Assembly (NCBI RefSeq): GCF_009883055.1 | Contig: NZ_WWVR01000002.1 | Span: 62,001 to 126,000 of the forward strand | Length of the DNA: 64,000 nucleotides | DNA from: Blautia sp. BIOML-A1 | GTDB lineage: Bacteria > Bacillota > Clostridia > Lachnospirales > Lachnospiraceae | Direction: 5' to 3' | Part shown: positions 1 through 8,526 of the stretch, one piece after another | Numbering within the stretch: position 1 is the first letter of the stretch | How the letters are laid out: every line of letters starts with the position of its first letter | Position numbers and translations under genes: made by a program | Notes under the pieces: generated by a model | What the model was told of the DNA's origin: nothing | The model's input: only the letters and a program-made list of their open reading frames with translations | The model's database searches: none

Positions 1-47
1 CAAAACAGTATGAAGAAATGTACAACTGGCTGATCGGAGACAAATAA
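1..47 (+). CDS. C-terminal end of an upstream gene (partial)
   Basis: An open frame enters from the left edge (first full codon at 3) and ends at TAA 45-47; the visible tail reads KQYEEMYNWLIGDK. It is too short to identify. It is followed by a hairpin at 91-119 and then the recA promoter, so it is a separate transcription unit from recA. Confidence 0.5.
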   Translation, partial: KQYEEMYNWLIGDK

Positions 48-90
48 AACGGATCAGTGCCGGAAAGCAATAAACGAATAGCTTTTTTTC

Positions 91-123
91 GGGGGATACC
101 AGATATAATGGTATCCCCCTTTG
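91..123 (+). terminator. Hairpin terminator upstream of recA
   Basis: Perfect 10-bp stem (GGGGGATACC at 91-100 with its complement at 110-119) around a 9-nt loop. The T-tract after it is short (TTTG), so termination may be incomplete. Confidence 0.6.
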
Positions 124-168
124 TCTGCAAAAAGGCGAAAAACGAAGAAGAATGGCGAAAAGTTTTCC

Positions 169-197
169 TTGACATTAAAGGGGATTTATAATAGCAT
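169..197 (+). promoter_or_regulatory. recA promoter
   Basis: TTGACA at 169-174 with TAGCAT at 192-197 and a 17-bp spacer. A better-looking TATAAT at 187-192 is only 12 bp from the -35 and is unlikely to be used with it. Confidence 0.5.
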
Positions 198-211
198 ATA
201 AGAAGAAAATA

Positions 212-241
212 CGAACATAGGTTTGCGAAACATAAGTTCGC
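212..241 (+). promoter_or_regulatory. Two tandem LexA (SOS)-like boxes
   Basis: CGAACATAGGTTTG (212-225) and GAAACATAAGTTCG (227-240) each fit the Gram-positive LexA/DinR consensus CGAACRNRYGTTYG with about two mismatches. They lie just downstream of the -10, where a repressor would block recA transcription. SOS control of recA is well established in Firmicutes; binding here is inferred. Confidence 0.6.
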
Positions 242-277
242 ATCAAACATATATTTATAAAAAGGAGATCCACAGAT

Positions 278-1339
278 ATGATGAACGAAGAGAAACAGAA
301 AGCACTGGAAGCGGCACTTGGACATATTGAGAAGCAGTATGGCAAGGGCTCGGTGATGAAGCTTGGAGATTCCAGTGCGCATATGCAGATAGAGGCAGTT
401 CCGACAGGTTCTCTTGGTCTGGATATAGCACTCGGAGTAGGCGGAGTGCCGAAGGGACGTATTGTTGAGATCTATGGACCTGAATCCAGTGGTAAGACAA
501 CCGTTGCCCTGCACATGGTAGCAGAGGTTCAGAAACGCGGAGGAATTGCAGGATTTATTGATGCAGAGCATGCACTTGATCCGGTTTATGCCAAGAATAT
601 CGGTGTGGATATTGATAATCTTTATATTTCACAGCCGGATAATGGTGAGCAGGCGCTGGAGATCACAGAAACTATGGTGCGTTCTGGTGCAGTGGATATT
701 GTGATCGTGGACTCTGTTGCAGCCCTTGTCCCGAAGGCAGAAATCGAGGGAGATATGGGAGACAGCCATGTCGGACTTCATGCAAGACTGATGTCACAGG
801 CTCTGAGGAAGCTTACAGCAGCAATCAGCAGATCCAATTGTGTAGTTATTTTTATCAACCAGCTTCGTGAGAAGGTTGGAGTTATGTTTGGCAACCCTGA
901 GACCACTACAGGCGGACGTGCCCTTAAGTTTTATGCATCTGTTCGCATGGATGTAAGAAGAACAGAGACATTGAAACAGGGCGGCGAGATGGTTGGTAAC
1001 CATACCAAGGTCAAGGTTGTCAAGAATAAGGTTGCACCGCCGTTTAAGCAGGCGGAATTTGATATCATGTTCGGTACCGGTATCTCCAGAGAAGGCGAGA
1101 TCCTTGATCTTGCAGCGGAGTGCAACGTAGTAAATAAGAGTGGAGCATGGTATTCATACAATGGAGAGCGAATCGGACAGGGACGTGAGAATGTTAAGGT
1201 TTACCTCAAGGATCATCCGGAGATCTGTGAGGAGATTGAGAAGCAGGTAAGAATTCAGTATCATCTTCTTCCGGAGGAAGAAGGCACAACTCAGGCATCA
1301 GGCAAGGCAGCAACACCGGAAATTGAGACAGAAGAATAA
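278..1339 (+). CDS. recA: Recombinase RecA
   Basis: 353-residue RecA, the ATP-dependent strand-exchange protein of homologous recombination and co-protease of LexA in the SOS response. Walker A GPESSGKT lies at residues 67-74. The N-terminal helix, the ATPase core ([27 protein letters not shown]) and the DNA-binding loop region ([16 protein letters not shown]) are all intact. Length is normal for the family. Two adjacent ATGs (278 and 281) follow AAAGGAGA; the first is taken. recX follows after 5 nt, so the two form an operon. The upstream LexA-like pair suggests autoregulation through the SOS response. Confidence 0.98.
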   Translation: MMNEEKQKALEAALGHIEKQYGKGSVMKLGDSSAHMQIEAVPTGSLGLDIALGVGGVPKGRIVEIYGPESSGKTTVALHMVAEVQKRGGIAGFIDAEHALDPVYAKNIGVDIDNLYISQPDNGEQALEITETMVRSGAVDIVIVDSVAALVPKAEIEGDMGDSHVGLHARLMSQALRKLTAAISRSNCVVIFINQLREKVGVMFGNPETTTGGRALKFYASVRMDVRRTETLKQGGEMVGNHTKVKVVKNKVAPPFKQAEFDIMFGTGISREGEILDLAAECNVVNKSGAWYSYNGERIGQGRENVKVYLKDHPEICEEIEKQVRIQYHLLPEEEGTTQASGKAATPEIETEE

Positions 1340-1344
1340 GACAT

Positions 1345-1839
1345 ATGACAGATCATTATCAGGAACAGCAGCAGGCACGCAGGAAGGCACTCCGTCTTCT
1401 GGAACATATGGACAGGACGGAGCGTGGTCTTGCCGACAGACTGAAGCAGGCAGGCTTCTCTGAGAAAGCGACAGAGGACGCGGTATCTTATGTAAGAGAA
1501 CTGGGGTATATCAATGATGAGAGATATGCATTTCATTACATTATGTATCGGATCCATAATAAGAGCCGTCAGAAGATCTTTCAGGAACTGCAGCAGAAGG
1601 GAGTAGACAGACAGACAATACAGTCAGCATGGGAAGAGGCAGAAGAACTGGAGACACCGGATGAGCATGCACTTCTTGTCAGTCTTATAGAAAAGAAATA
1701 TCCTGCGGATTCAGAATTGGATGAGCGAGAGATGCGCCGCCTTATGGGATACTTTGCAAGACGCGGGTTCAGACAGGGTGAGATCAGTTCTGCACTGGAA
1801 GAATTAAATATTACATTCTGCGTAACTGCTCGCAGGTAA
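1345..1839 (+). CDS. recX: RecA regulatory protein RecX
   Basis: 164 residues, highly helical, with the three-helix repeats of the RecX family. RecX binds RecA filaments and limits recombinase activity. Position immediately after recA, with a 5-nt gap and only a weak ribosome site, points to translational coupling. It is shorter than the about 260-residue Bacillus protein but close to the enterobacterial length. The family motif region (LGYINDERYAFHYI) is visible at about residues 50-65. Confidence 0.9.
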   Translation: MTDHYQEQQQARRKALRLLEHMDRTERGLADRLKQAGFSEKATEDAVSYVRELGYINDERYAFHYIMYRIHNKSRQKIFQELQQKGVDRQTIQSAWEEAEELETPDEHALLVSLIEKKYPADSELDEREMRRLMGYFARRGFRQGEISSALEELNITFCVTARR

Positions 1840-1878
1840 TATTCCGCGAAAATATTCAAACAATATAGATAGAAAAAC

Positions 1879-1907
1879 TTGACATAATTCTTAAAAACAG
1901 CTAAACT
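1879..1907 (+). promoter_or_regulatory. rny promoter
   Basis: TTGACA at 1879-1884 and TAAACT at 1902-1907 with a 17-bp spacer, just upstream of the strong Shine-Dalgarno AAGGAGGTG (1941-1949). Confidence 0.65.
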
Positions 1908-1954
1908 TGTATTGTTGTATTTGTACAATGAAAACTAAATAAGGAGGTGCTCCT

Positions 1955-3514
1955 GTGGCAAGCACAATTATTGTTGCAATTGTCGCTGTAGTGGTCGCAC
2001 TGCTTATTGCGGTTCCTGTTACTTGCAAGGTTGCTGTCAATAACAAAGCTCAGAAAGATGCGGAAGTTGTTGGCACAGCAGAAGACAGAGCAAGAAGCAT
2101 CATAGATGAAGCTTTAAAAACTGCTGAAACGAAAAAAAGAGAAGCATTATTGGAAGTAAAGGAAGAATCTCTCAGAACGAAAAACGAACTGGAGAAGGAA
2201 ACCAAAGAACGTAGAAACGAACTGCAGAAGTATGAAAGGCGTGTATTATCAAAGGAAGAATCTGTTGATAAGAAGGCTGATGCAGTTGAGAAGCGTGAGG
2301 CAGAGTGTACAGCAAAGGTTGCTGAATTACAAAAGAGAGAAAAGAAAGTAGAAGAACTTGAACAAAAAGGAGTACAGGAACTGGAAAGAATTTCCGGTCT
2401 GACCTCCGACCAGGCAAAAGACGAGTTACTCAGAAGTGTAGAAGACGATGTCAAGGTAGACGTAGCCAGACTCTACAAGGAATTAGAGAACAGAGCAAAA
2501 GATGAAGCAGACAAGAAAGCAAAAGAATATGTGGTCAATGCCATTCAGAAATGTGCAGTAGATCATGTAGCTGAAACTACAATTTCAGTTGTGCAGCTTC
2601 CAAGTGATGAGATGAAGGGAAGGATCATCGGACGTGAAGGACGTAACATCCGTACACTGGAGACACTGACAGGTGTGGATCTCATCATCGATGATACTCC
2701 GGAAGCAGTTGTTTTATCAGCGTTTGATCCGATTCGCCGTGAGATTGCGCGAGTTGCTCTGGAGAAGCTTATTGTGGATGGACGTATCCATCCGGCAAGA
2801 ATTGAAGAAATGGTAGAGAAAGCACAGAAAGAAGTAGAAGCACAGATCCGAGAGGATGGAGAGAATGCTGCAATGGATGTTGGTGTTCATGGTATTCATC
2901 CGGAGCTTCTGAAACTTCTTGGACGTATGAAGTTCCGTTCTAGCTATGGACAGAATGCACTGAAGCATTCTATCGAAGTGGCACAGCTTTCCGGACTTCT
3001 TGCAGGAGAAATCGGCGTGGATGTCCGTATGGCGAAGCGTGCAGGTCTGCTTCATGATATTGGCAAATCCATTGACCATGAAGTAGAGGGTTCCCATATC
3101 CAGATTGGTGTGGATCTTTGTAAGAAGTACAAAGAAGGACCGATCGTCATCAATACAGTGGCGTCACATCATGGAGATGTTGAACCAGAGTCTCTTATTG
3201 CATGTATTGTTCAGGCGGCTGATGCAATTTCAGCAGCAAGACCAGGTGCAAGAAGAGAGACACTTGAGACATATACAAACCGTTTGAAACAGTTGGAAGA
3301 CATTACCAATGAATTCAAAGGTGTAGACAAGTCCTTTGCTATACAGGCGGGCAGAGAGATTCGTGTAATGGTAGTACCGGAACATGTGACAGATGCAGAT
3401 ATGGTTCTGCTGGCAAGAGATATTGCCAAACAGATTGAGGCTGAGCTTGAATATCCGGGTCAGATCAAGGTAAACGTTATACGAGAGAGCAGAGCAGTAG
3501 ATTACGCTAAGTAA
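1955..3514 (+). CDS. rny: Ribonuclease Y
   Basis: 519-residue membrane-anchored endoribonuclease that initiates mRNA decay in Firmicutes. The order is typical: one N-terminal membrane helix (about residues 3-24), a long charged coiled coil (about 35-200), a KH RNA-binding domain ([12 protein letters not shown] around 225) and an HD metal-dependent hydrolase domain with H367-D368 in LLHDIGK. The start is GTG at 1955, six bases after AAGGAGGTG. It is a single-gene unit with its own promoter and a strong terminator. Length and architecture match the family exactly. Confidence 0.97.
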   Translation: MASTIIVAIVAVVVALLIAVPVTCKVAVNNKAQKDAEVVGTAEDRARSIIDEALKTAETKKREALLEVKEESLRTKNELEKETKERRNELQKYERRVLSKEESVDKKADAVEKREAECTAKVAELQKREKKVEELEQKGVQELERISGLTSDQAKDELLRSVEDDVKVDVARLYKELENRAKDEADKKAKEYVVNAIQKCAVDHVAETTISVVQLPSDEMKGRIIGREGRNIRTLETLTGVDLIIDDTPEAVVLSAFDPIRREIARVALEKLIVDGRIHPARIEEMVEKAQKEVEAQIREDGENAAMDVGVHGIHPELLKLLGRMKFRSSYGQNALKHSIEVAQLSGLLAGEIGVDVRMAKRAGLLHDIGKSIDHEVEGSHIQIGVDLCKKYKEGPIVINTVASHHGDVEPESLIACIVQAADAISAARPGARRETLETYTNRLKQLEDITNEFKGVDKSFAIQAGREIRVMVVPEHVTDADMVLLARDIAKQIEAELEYPGQIKVNVIRESRAVDYAK

Positions 3515-3532
3515 TTATAGAAATACCCAGAA

Positions 3533-3568
3533 AGAGTGTGATACATATAAGTGTCATGCTCTTTTTTT
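3533..3568 (+). terminator. rny terminator
   Basis: A 12-bp stem (AGAGTGTGATAC with GTGTCATGCTCT, including G-U pairs) at 3533-3562 followed by a run of seven T. Confidence 0.8.
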
Positions 3569-3614
3569 GTTCTACTTTTTATAATAAATCCGTAGAATTG
3601 TACAGGGTGAAGCT

Positions 3615-4214
3615 ATGAGAAAACATTCAGACTGGCACAGGACGAAAGGCTTTCCGGTACAGAGTCTGTTTATGGCCGGACTTGTTATAGGAATAGTCCT
3701 TCCGGATATTCTCTGGAGAATGGAGTGGCATCAGCAGACACTTTCGACAATGTATCTTTTGAGAACATTTGCAGCGGGGAGTGAAGATCAGACAGAATAT
3801 TTGCTGCAGGTAGTTAAGATGAGAGGCAGTGTGTATCTTCTTGGAATGGGATGTGGGATTTCTGTATTTGGAGTACCATTTGCAGTGGCAGGAAGCGTTT
3901 ATCTCGGAATGAAGTTGGGGTTACTTCTGACAATGTCTGTTCTGCAGTTTGGCTTGCAGGGCGGACTGGTTGGAGCAGGACTGTTATTTCCGCAGTATCT
4001 GTTTTATATTCCATCTGTTTTTTATCTCTGTGATCAAAGTTACAGGCAGTCTATGAAAATCTGGAAAAATAAAGGAATGATAACAGGCAGTGTATCGAGG
4101 TATTTTTTGCAGGTTATTCTGAGTGGAATCTTTTATCTGCTTGGTATGCTGACAGAGGTATATTGTAATCCGATCGTGCTGGAATGGCTGCTGGAAAAAG
4201 TTGGAATTTTCTGA
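3615..4214 (+). CDS. Stage II sporulation protein M-like membrane protein
   Basis: 199 residues with four to five predicted membrane helices (about 17-35, 75-105, 110-145, 165-185). Overall pattern, size and hydrophobic layout resemble SpoIIM. In Bacillus SpoIIM works with SpoIID and SpoIIP in peptidoglycan remodelling during engulfment. The assignment rests on layout and remembered family sequence, not on catalytic residues, since SpoIIM has none. A SpoIIM gene near xerD is common in Clostridia. Start ATG 3615 is preceded by GGGTGA. No terminator separates it from xerD, which has its own promoter. Confidence 0.65.
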   Translation: MRKHSDWHRTKGFPVQSLFMAGLVIGIVLPDILWRMEWHQQTLSTMYLLRTFAAGSEDQTEYLLQVVKMRGSVYLLGMGCGISVFGVPFAVAGSVYLGMKLGLLLTMSVLQFGLQGGLVGAGLLFPQYLFYIPSVFYLCDQSYRQSMKIWKNKGMITGSVSRYFLQVILSGIFYLLGMLTEVYCNPIVLEWLLEKVGIF

Positions 4215-4310
4215 AAAACAAGATATAGTATGGTTTACCATAATCTGAACAATATTTTGTATTCGACGTTGAAAACGTTGATTTTACATGAAAATTTGGA
4301 AAAAAACAAA

Positions 4311-4339
4311 TTGATTTTATGTAAAATAGAAAGTATAAT
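4311..4339 (+). promoter_or_regulatory. xerD promoter
   Basis: TTGATT at 4311-4316 and a perfect TATAAT at 4334-4339 with a 17-bp spacer. Confidence 0.7.
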
Positions 4340-4454
4340 CAGAGTACATCAGATGTGGTGTGAACAGTGATCACCTGATAGAAAACATGAACTGACAGAA
4401 GTTGCTGTCGGACAGTGAAAGACATAGTACAAGGTTAGACAGGAAATAAAAGGA

Positions 4455-5339
4455 ATGGAAAGAACACTCGCAGAATTTATCGCATATTTACATACGACTA
4501 AGAATACATCGGCTAATACAGAAATTTCATACCAGAGAGATTTACGGAAACTGATCCGATATCTGCAGGAACAGGATATCTGTGATTTTGTGGAGGTGAC
4601 AAGTCTGGATCTCAAGGCATATCTCAGTGAACTTAAGAATGAGAATCTGGCATCCTCAACAATCTCCAGAAATATAGCGTCTATCCGTGCAATGTTTCAG
4701 TATCTTTTTAAAGAGGGAAGAATCAAAGCGGATCCTTCCGAGGATCTGAAGCCGCCTAAGGTAGAGAAGAAAATGCCGGAAATATTATCTGTTCAGGAGG
4801 TAGACCGCCTTTTGAAGCAGCCGAATATCAATACAGCAAAGGGACTTCGCGACAGAGCAATGCTGGAACTGCTTTATGCTACAGGCATGCGTGTAAGTGA
4901 ACTGATTCATCTTCAGGTCTCGGATCTGAATCTTCAGTTTGGATATGTGATCTGTCATGATACAGACAGGGAGAGGATCATCCCGATTGGAAATGTCAGC
5001 AAGAGAGCACTTGTAGATTACATGGAGCATGGAAGAGGATATTTTGTAAAGAATAAGGCAGAAAATGCCCTGTTCACAAACTGTTCCGGCAGATCCATGA
5101 GCAGACAGGGATTCTGGAAAGTTCTCAAGAGCTATGCGGAAGCAGCGGGTATTTACCGAGACATTACACCACATACATTGAGACATTCTTTTGCAGTACA
5201 TATGCTTCAGAATGGAGCTGATATCAAGAGCGTACAGGAAATGCTCGGACATTCGGATATCTCTTCCACCCAGATTTATCTCGGGATGAATGTAGCCAGG
5301 ATGAGAGATGTTTATATGAAAGCACATCCGCGTCATTAA
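4455..5339 (+). CDS. xerD: Site-specific tyrosine recombinase XerD
   Basis: 294 residues. An N-terminal SAM-like core-binding domain (about 1-90) precedes a tyrosine recombinase catalytic domain. The catalytic set is visible: R146 in ATGMRVSEL, H240 and R243 in HTLRH, H266 in LGHSD and the nucleophile Y275 in QIY. Xer recombinases resolve chromosome dimers at dif. Size and the usual Clostridia neighbourhood favour the housekeeping enzyme over a phage or island integrase; XerC is the alternative name. An AGGA about 10 bases upstream supports ATG 4455. Confidence 0.9.
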   Translation: MERTLAEFIAYLHTTKNTSANTEISYQRDLRKLIRYLQEQDICDFVEVTSLDLKAYLSELKNENLASSTISRNIASIRAMFQYLFKEGRIKADPSEDLKPPKVEKKMPEILSVQEVDRLLKQPNINTAKGLRDRAMLELLYATGMRVSELIHLQVSDLNLQFGYVICHDTDRERIIPIGNVSKRALVDYMEHGRGYFVKNKAENALFTNCSGRSMSRQGFWKVLKSYAEAAGIYRDITPHTLRHSFAVHMLQNGADIKSVQEMLGHSDISSTQIYLGMNVARMRDVYMKAHPRH

Positions 5340-5359
5340 GTGGATCGTCAATAAAACAG

Positions 5360-5414
5360 AAAGACCGTGAATACAGAACTTATATAAAGAAGAGTCTGTA
5401 TTACGGTCTTTTTA
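5360..5414 (+). terminator. xerD terminator
   Basis: Long stem of about 17 bp (AAAGACCGTGAATACAGA at 5360-5377 against 5395-5411) followed by TTTTTACTTT. The A-rich left arm could also end the convergent DAHP synthase transcript. Confidence 0.8.
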
Positions 5415-5446
5415 CTTTAATAATAAAGCCAAAAATGAATTCAGTT

Positions 5447-6478
5447 TTAGCAGAGCTCTGCGATGGTGTAGAGAAGTTTCTCGGATTCTTCCCATCCGAG
5501 ACATGGATCGGTAATGGATTTACCATAAATATGATCACAGCCAATCTTCTGATTACCTGGTTCAATATAGCTTTCAATCATCAGTCCTTTGACCAGCTTG
5601 TGAAGTTCTGGATCAACAATGCGGCTGTGCAGGATTTCTTTGGCAATACGAACCTGCTGTTCATACTGTTTGTTGGAGTTGGAATGGTTGGTATCTACAA
5701 TGACAGCAGGATTTTTGAGATCTTTTTCCTGATATTTGTCAAGAAGAAGACGAAGATCCTCATAATGATAGTTTGGCATTGCCTCACCATGTTTGTTGAC
5801 AGCACCACGCAGAATTGTATGTGCGAGGGGATTTCCGTCTGTCTCTACTTCCCAGCTTCTGTAGATGAAACGATGAGAAGCCTGAGCTGCAACAACAGAA
5901 TTTATCATAACGCTGAAATCACCGCTGGTAGGATTTTTCATTCCGGCAGGGATATCCATACCGCTGACAGTCAGACGATGCTGCTGATCCTCAACAGAAC
6001 GTGCACCCACTGCAACGTAGGAAAGAATGTCGGAGAGATAACGATAGTTTTCAGGATAGAGCATCTCATCCGCACAGGTAAAACCACTTTCCTGAATTGC
6101 ATGAATATGCATCTTGCGGATTGCTATCAGTCCTGCCAGCATATCAGGTGCCTTTTCTGGATCAGGCTGATGGACCATACCTTTGTAACCCTCGCCTGTA
6201 GTACGTGGTTTATTCGTATAAACGCGAGGAATGATCAGAACCTTATCTGCTATTTTGTCCTGTACTTTGCGAAGGCGAAGAAGATAATCGCAGACCGCAT
6301 CCTCATTATCAGCAGAACATGGACCAATGATCGCAAGAAATTTATCTGATTTCCCGGTAAAGACATCACGGATTTCCTGATCACGTTTCTCTTTTAAGGC
6401 CTGGATCTCAGCATCGATAGGGTACTGATTGCGAATCTCAGCAGGCGTAGGTAATTTTTTGATAAAATTAAATGCCAT
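5447..6478 (-). CDS. 3-deoxy-7-phosphoheptulonate (DAHP) synthase, class I
   Basis: 343-residue class I (AroF/AroG/AroH-type) DAHP synthase. It condenses phosphoenolpyruvate with erythrose 4-phosphate as the first step of the shikimate pathway to aromatic amino acids. Visible family motifs are IIGPCSADNEDA, the PRVYTNKPRTT substrate loop, GARSVEDQQHR, GMKNPTSGD, VDTNHSNS and the C-terminal GKSITDPCLGW. Start ATG 6478 follows a strong AAAGGAGG. A promoter lies about 105 bp upstream, leaving a long leader. Which aromatic amino acid feeds back on it cannot be told from sequence alone. Confidence 0.95.
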   Translation of the reverse strand: MAFNFIKKLPTPAEIRNQYPIDAEIQALKEKRDQEIRDVFTGKSDKFLAIIGPCSADNEDAVCDYLLRLRKVQDKIADKVLIIPRVYTNKPRTTGEGYKGMVHQPDPEKAPDMLAGLIAIRKMHIHAIQESGFTCADEMLYPENYRYLSDILSYVAVGARSVEDQQHRLTVSGMDIPAGMKNPTSGDFSVMINSVVAAQASHRFIYRSWEVETDGNPLAHTILRGAVNKHGEAMPNYHYEDLRLLLDKYQEKDLKNPAVIVDTNHSNSNKQYEQQVRIAKEILHSRIVDPELHKLVKGLMIESYIEPGNQKIGCDHIYGKSITDPCLGWEESEKLLYTIAELC

Positions 6479-6583
6479 GTGTTCCTCCTTTGTGTGTTTT
6501 TATGCAACACCTTGTAATACAATACTCCAGTATCAGTGGAGAACCGGAGTTCTTTTGTTTAAAATTAAAGTATACAACGCTTT

Positions 6584-6612
6584 ATTATAAACGATTCAAA
6601 ACTTCTTGTCGA
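6584..6612 (-). promoter_or_regulatory. DAHP synthase promoter
   Basis: On the minus strand TCGACA (6612-6607) and TATAAT (6589-6584) lie 17 bp apart. The -35 sits inside the last codons of the upstream flippase gene. The about 100-nt leader contains a small hairpin (ACTCC/GGAGT) but no attenuator I recognise. Confidence 0.55.
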
Positions 6613-7936
6613 TAGGAAATGCTTTGGAATTTTGCATAAGCAACGCATAAATATGAAGCCCGCTTAAAAGAATCTCGCTGAAGAGGATTCCGTACAGATA
6701 GCCGCGGATCCCGTAAACCGGAATTGCAAATACTACAAAAAGAATACGGGTCAAAATCCCGGCGGCACTATGAACAAGGCTTCGTCCGGTCTGCCCAAGC
6801 CCATGTAGGATGCTTGTCAGAGTTGTATTCAGGTACAAAAAGGGGCAGATAAAAGAGAGGGTCTGTATATAAGCTCCGGCAGTCGGACTTTGAAAAAGAA
6901 GATCCCCTATAAAGGCTCCGGCACAATAAAAAATAAGAGTACAGATGCAGCCGAGCAGCAGGCTGGCCCGAAGTGTCTGAACAGTAATATAATGTATCCT
7001 TTTTTTGTACCCAAGAGCCTGCATTTCTGCGACAGAAGGCATGAGCATTACGGAGGCAGAGTTGGTGATCGTGGCAGGAAACAGGATACAGGGAAGTGCG
7101 AGTCCGGTAAAAATACCGTAGATGCTGAGTGCTTCGCTGGAAGAAACTCCATACATCTGAAGCCTTTGCGGAATCAAAACGACTTCAATAGCGGCAAGCA
7201 CGGAGAGAAGAAGCCGATTCACCGTAACAGGAAAGGCAGTACGGAGGATTTCATGTAAATCCGAAAAAGGTTTTGTAATCTGAAAAATCCTGTGCGAGCA
7301 GCTGCGAAAGTGAAGTGAGAGAACAAGCAGCGAAAGGATAGAGGCGGCGAGCTCTGAAGCAAGTGTGCCGCCGACAGCAATCATGGCGGTCACGGGAAGA
7401 TTATTGGAAACACAGATCAGATACAGAAGGAAAGAAGAACCGACACGCACAAGCTGCTCAACAAACTGCATGCCGGATGGAAAAGCGGCTTTTTTGCGGG
7501 CAAAATAATAACTGTTGATACAGGAATGAAGAACAGCCAAAGGCAGGCTGAAAGCAAGAATGCGCAGGAGCTCTTCTGTACGTACTTCTCTGAGAATCTG
7601 TACAGCAAAAAAATCGGCTTTCAGAAACAACAGGGAAGAAGCCACACAGGAGAATAAAAAAGCAAGAAGCGTTCCAAGACAGAAGAAATCACGGGCTTTT
7701 TTGTGTTCTCCGGTTGCAAAGTGAGCGGCGATCAGACGCGAAAGGGCGGTCTGTATACCAGAAGAGGTTATGGCGAGCAGGAGAGTCTGGAGAGGGAGAA
7801 CAAGCTGAAACAGGCCAATTCCCTCTGCACCAATTGTATGAGACAGGAATATCCTATAAAAAAAGCCCATAATGCGGCTTAAAAGTCCGGCGCAGGTGAG
7901 AAGAAAAGTTCCCCTGAAAAAAGTTTTTTTCGACAT
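6596..7936 (-). CDS. SpoVB/MATE-like polysaccharide (lipid-linked) flippase
   Basis: 446-residue polytopic protein with about 12-14 membrane helices of the MOP exporter superfamily. It is closest in style to the SpoVB/Wzx-like flippases (SRIMGFFYRIFLSHTIGAEG in the first helix). Such proteins flip lipid-linked sugar precursors, for example for spore cortex or cell wall. I start it at ATG 7936 (protein MSKKTFF). An in-frame start 210 bp upstream would add a non-membrane, non-family extension and run through the divergent Rrf2 promoter. The ribosome site is weak. It lies upstream of, and is co-directional with, the DAHP synthase gene, with no terminator recognised between them. Confidence 0.8.
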   Translation of the reverse strand: MSKKTFFRGTFLLTCAGLLSRIMGFFYRIFLSHTIGAEGIGLFQLVLPLQTLLLAITSSGIQTALSRLIAAHFATGEHKKARDFFCLGTLLAFLFSCVASSLLFLKADFFAVQILREVRTEELLRILAFSLPLAVLHSCINSYYFARKKAAFPSGMQFVEQLVRVGSSFLLYLICVSNNLPVTAMIAVGGTLASELAASILSLLVLSLHFRSCSHRIFQITKPFSDLHEILRTAFPVTVNRLLLSVLAAIEVVLIPQRLQMYGVSSSEALSIYGIFTGLALPCILFPATITNSASVMLMPSVAEMQALGYKKRIHYITVQTLRASLLLGCICTLIFYCAGAFIGDLLFQSPTAGAYIQTLSFICPFLYLNTTLTSILHGLGQTGRSLVHSAAGILTRILFVVFAIPVYGIRGYLYGILFSEILLSGLHIYALLMQNSKAFPIDKKF

Positions 7937-7981
7937 ACAGAATACCTGGAGCTTTTTTGTCAGTATATGCGTAAAACTACC

Positions 7982-8010
7982 TTGACAGAACAAATGTATT
8001 CTGTTAAAGT
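7982..8010 (+). promoter_or_regulatory. Promoter of the Rrf2-nifS-nifU operon with overlapping palindromic operator
   Basis: TTGACA at 7982-7987 and TAAAGT at 8005-8010 with a 17-bp spacer. The spacer holds a perfect inverted repeat: ACAGAA (7985-7990), 8 nt, TTCTGT (7999-8004). This is where an autoregulatory Rrf2/IscR dimer would bind. Confidence 0.65.
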
Positions 8011-8063
8011 AGGTTTTGAAATAAATCCGACTAAAACACTGGGAATTATGAAGAGGTGAGTGG

Positions 8064-8498
8064 ATGAAACTGTCAACAAGAGCAAGATACGGTCTCAAAG
8101 CTTTGATTGATCTGGGTCTGCATTGTGAAACAGAAGCCGTTTCCATTCAGAGTATTGCGGTCAGACAGAATATCTCCGACAGTTATCTTGAGCAGCTTAT
8201 GGCGAAACTCAAGAAGGCAGGTCTGGTAGAGAGCACCAGGGGAGCTGGCGGAGGCTACAGGCTTGGACGTCCGGCAGCAGAGATTTCTGTGGGTGATGTC
8301 CTGAGAGTGCTGGAGGGAAGTCTGGAGGCAGCACAGTGTTCCGGAATGGAAGATGAGAGCACCTGTGAGAATCATGACATCTGCGTGACGAAATATGTGT
8401 GGAAACGGATCAATGACAGTATCACACAGGCAGTGGATACCATGATGCTGGATCAGTTGATAGATGAAAGCCGGAAAAAACAAAAGGAAAAGATCTAA
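8064..8498 (+). CDS. Rrf2 family transcriptional regulator (IscR-like)
   Basis: 144 residues. An N-terminal winged-helix (MKLSTRARYGLKALIDL; recognition region GAGGGYRLGRPA) is followed by a dimerisation helix and three cysteines (C92, C101, C107) spaced as in iron-sulfur-binding Rrf2 proteins. It heads the cysteine desulfurase/scaffold operon, so it probably senses cluster status and represses its own operon through the palindrome in the promoter. CymR, the cysteine-metabolism Rrf2 regulator, lacks these cysteines, which favours the IscR-like reading. The start follows GAAGAGGTGAG. Confidence 0.88.
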   Translation: MKLSTRARYGLKALIDLGLHCETEAVSIQSIAVRQNISDSYLEQLMAKLKKAGLVESTRGAGGGYRLGRPAAEISVGDVLRVLEGSLEAAQCSGMEDESTCENHDICVTKYVWKRINDSITQAVDTMMLDQLIDESRKKQKEKI

Positions 8499-8526
8499 AA
8501 TTCATTTTTTATCAGGAGGAAAAAAC

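Noticed and set aside
169..192. TTGACA/TATAAT pair at 169 and 187
   Set aside because: The spacer is only 12 bp; TAGCAT at 192 with a 17-bp spacer is the better partner.
5435..6349. A 304-codon plus-strand open frame
   Set aside because: It lies wholly opposite the DAHP synthase gene, whose protein has all family motifs; the plus-strand product has no recognisable domain and no ribosome site.
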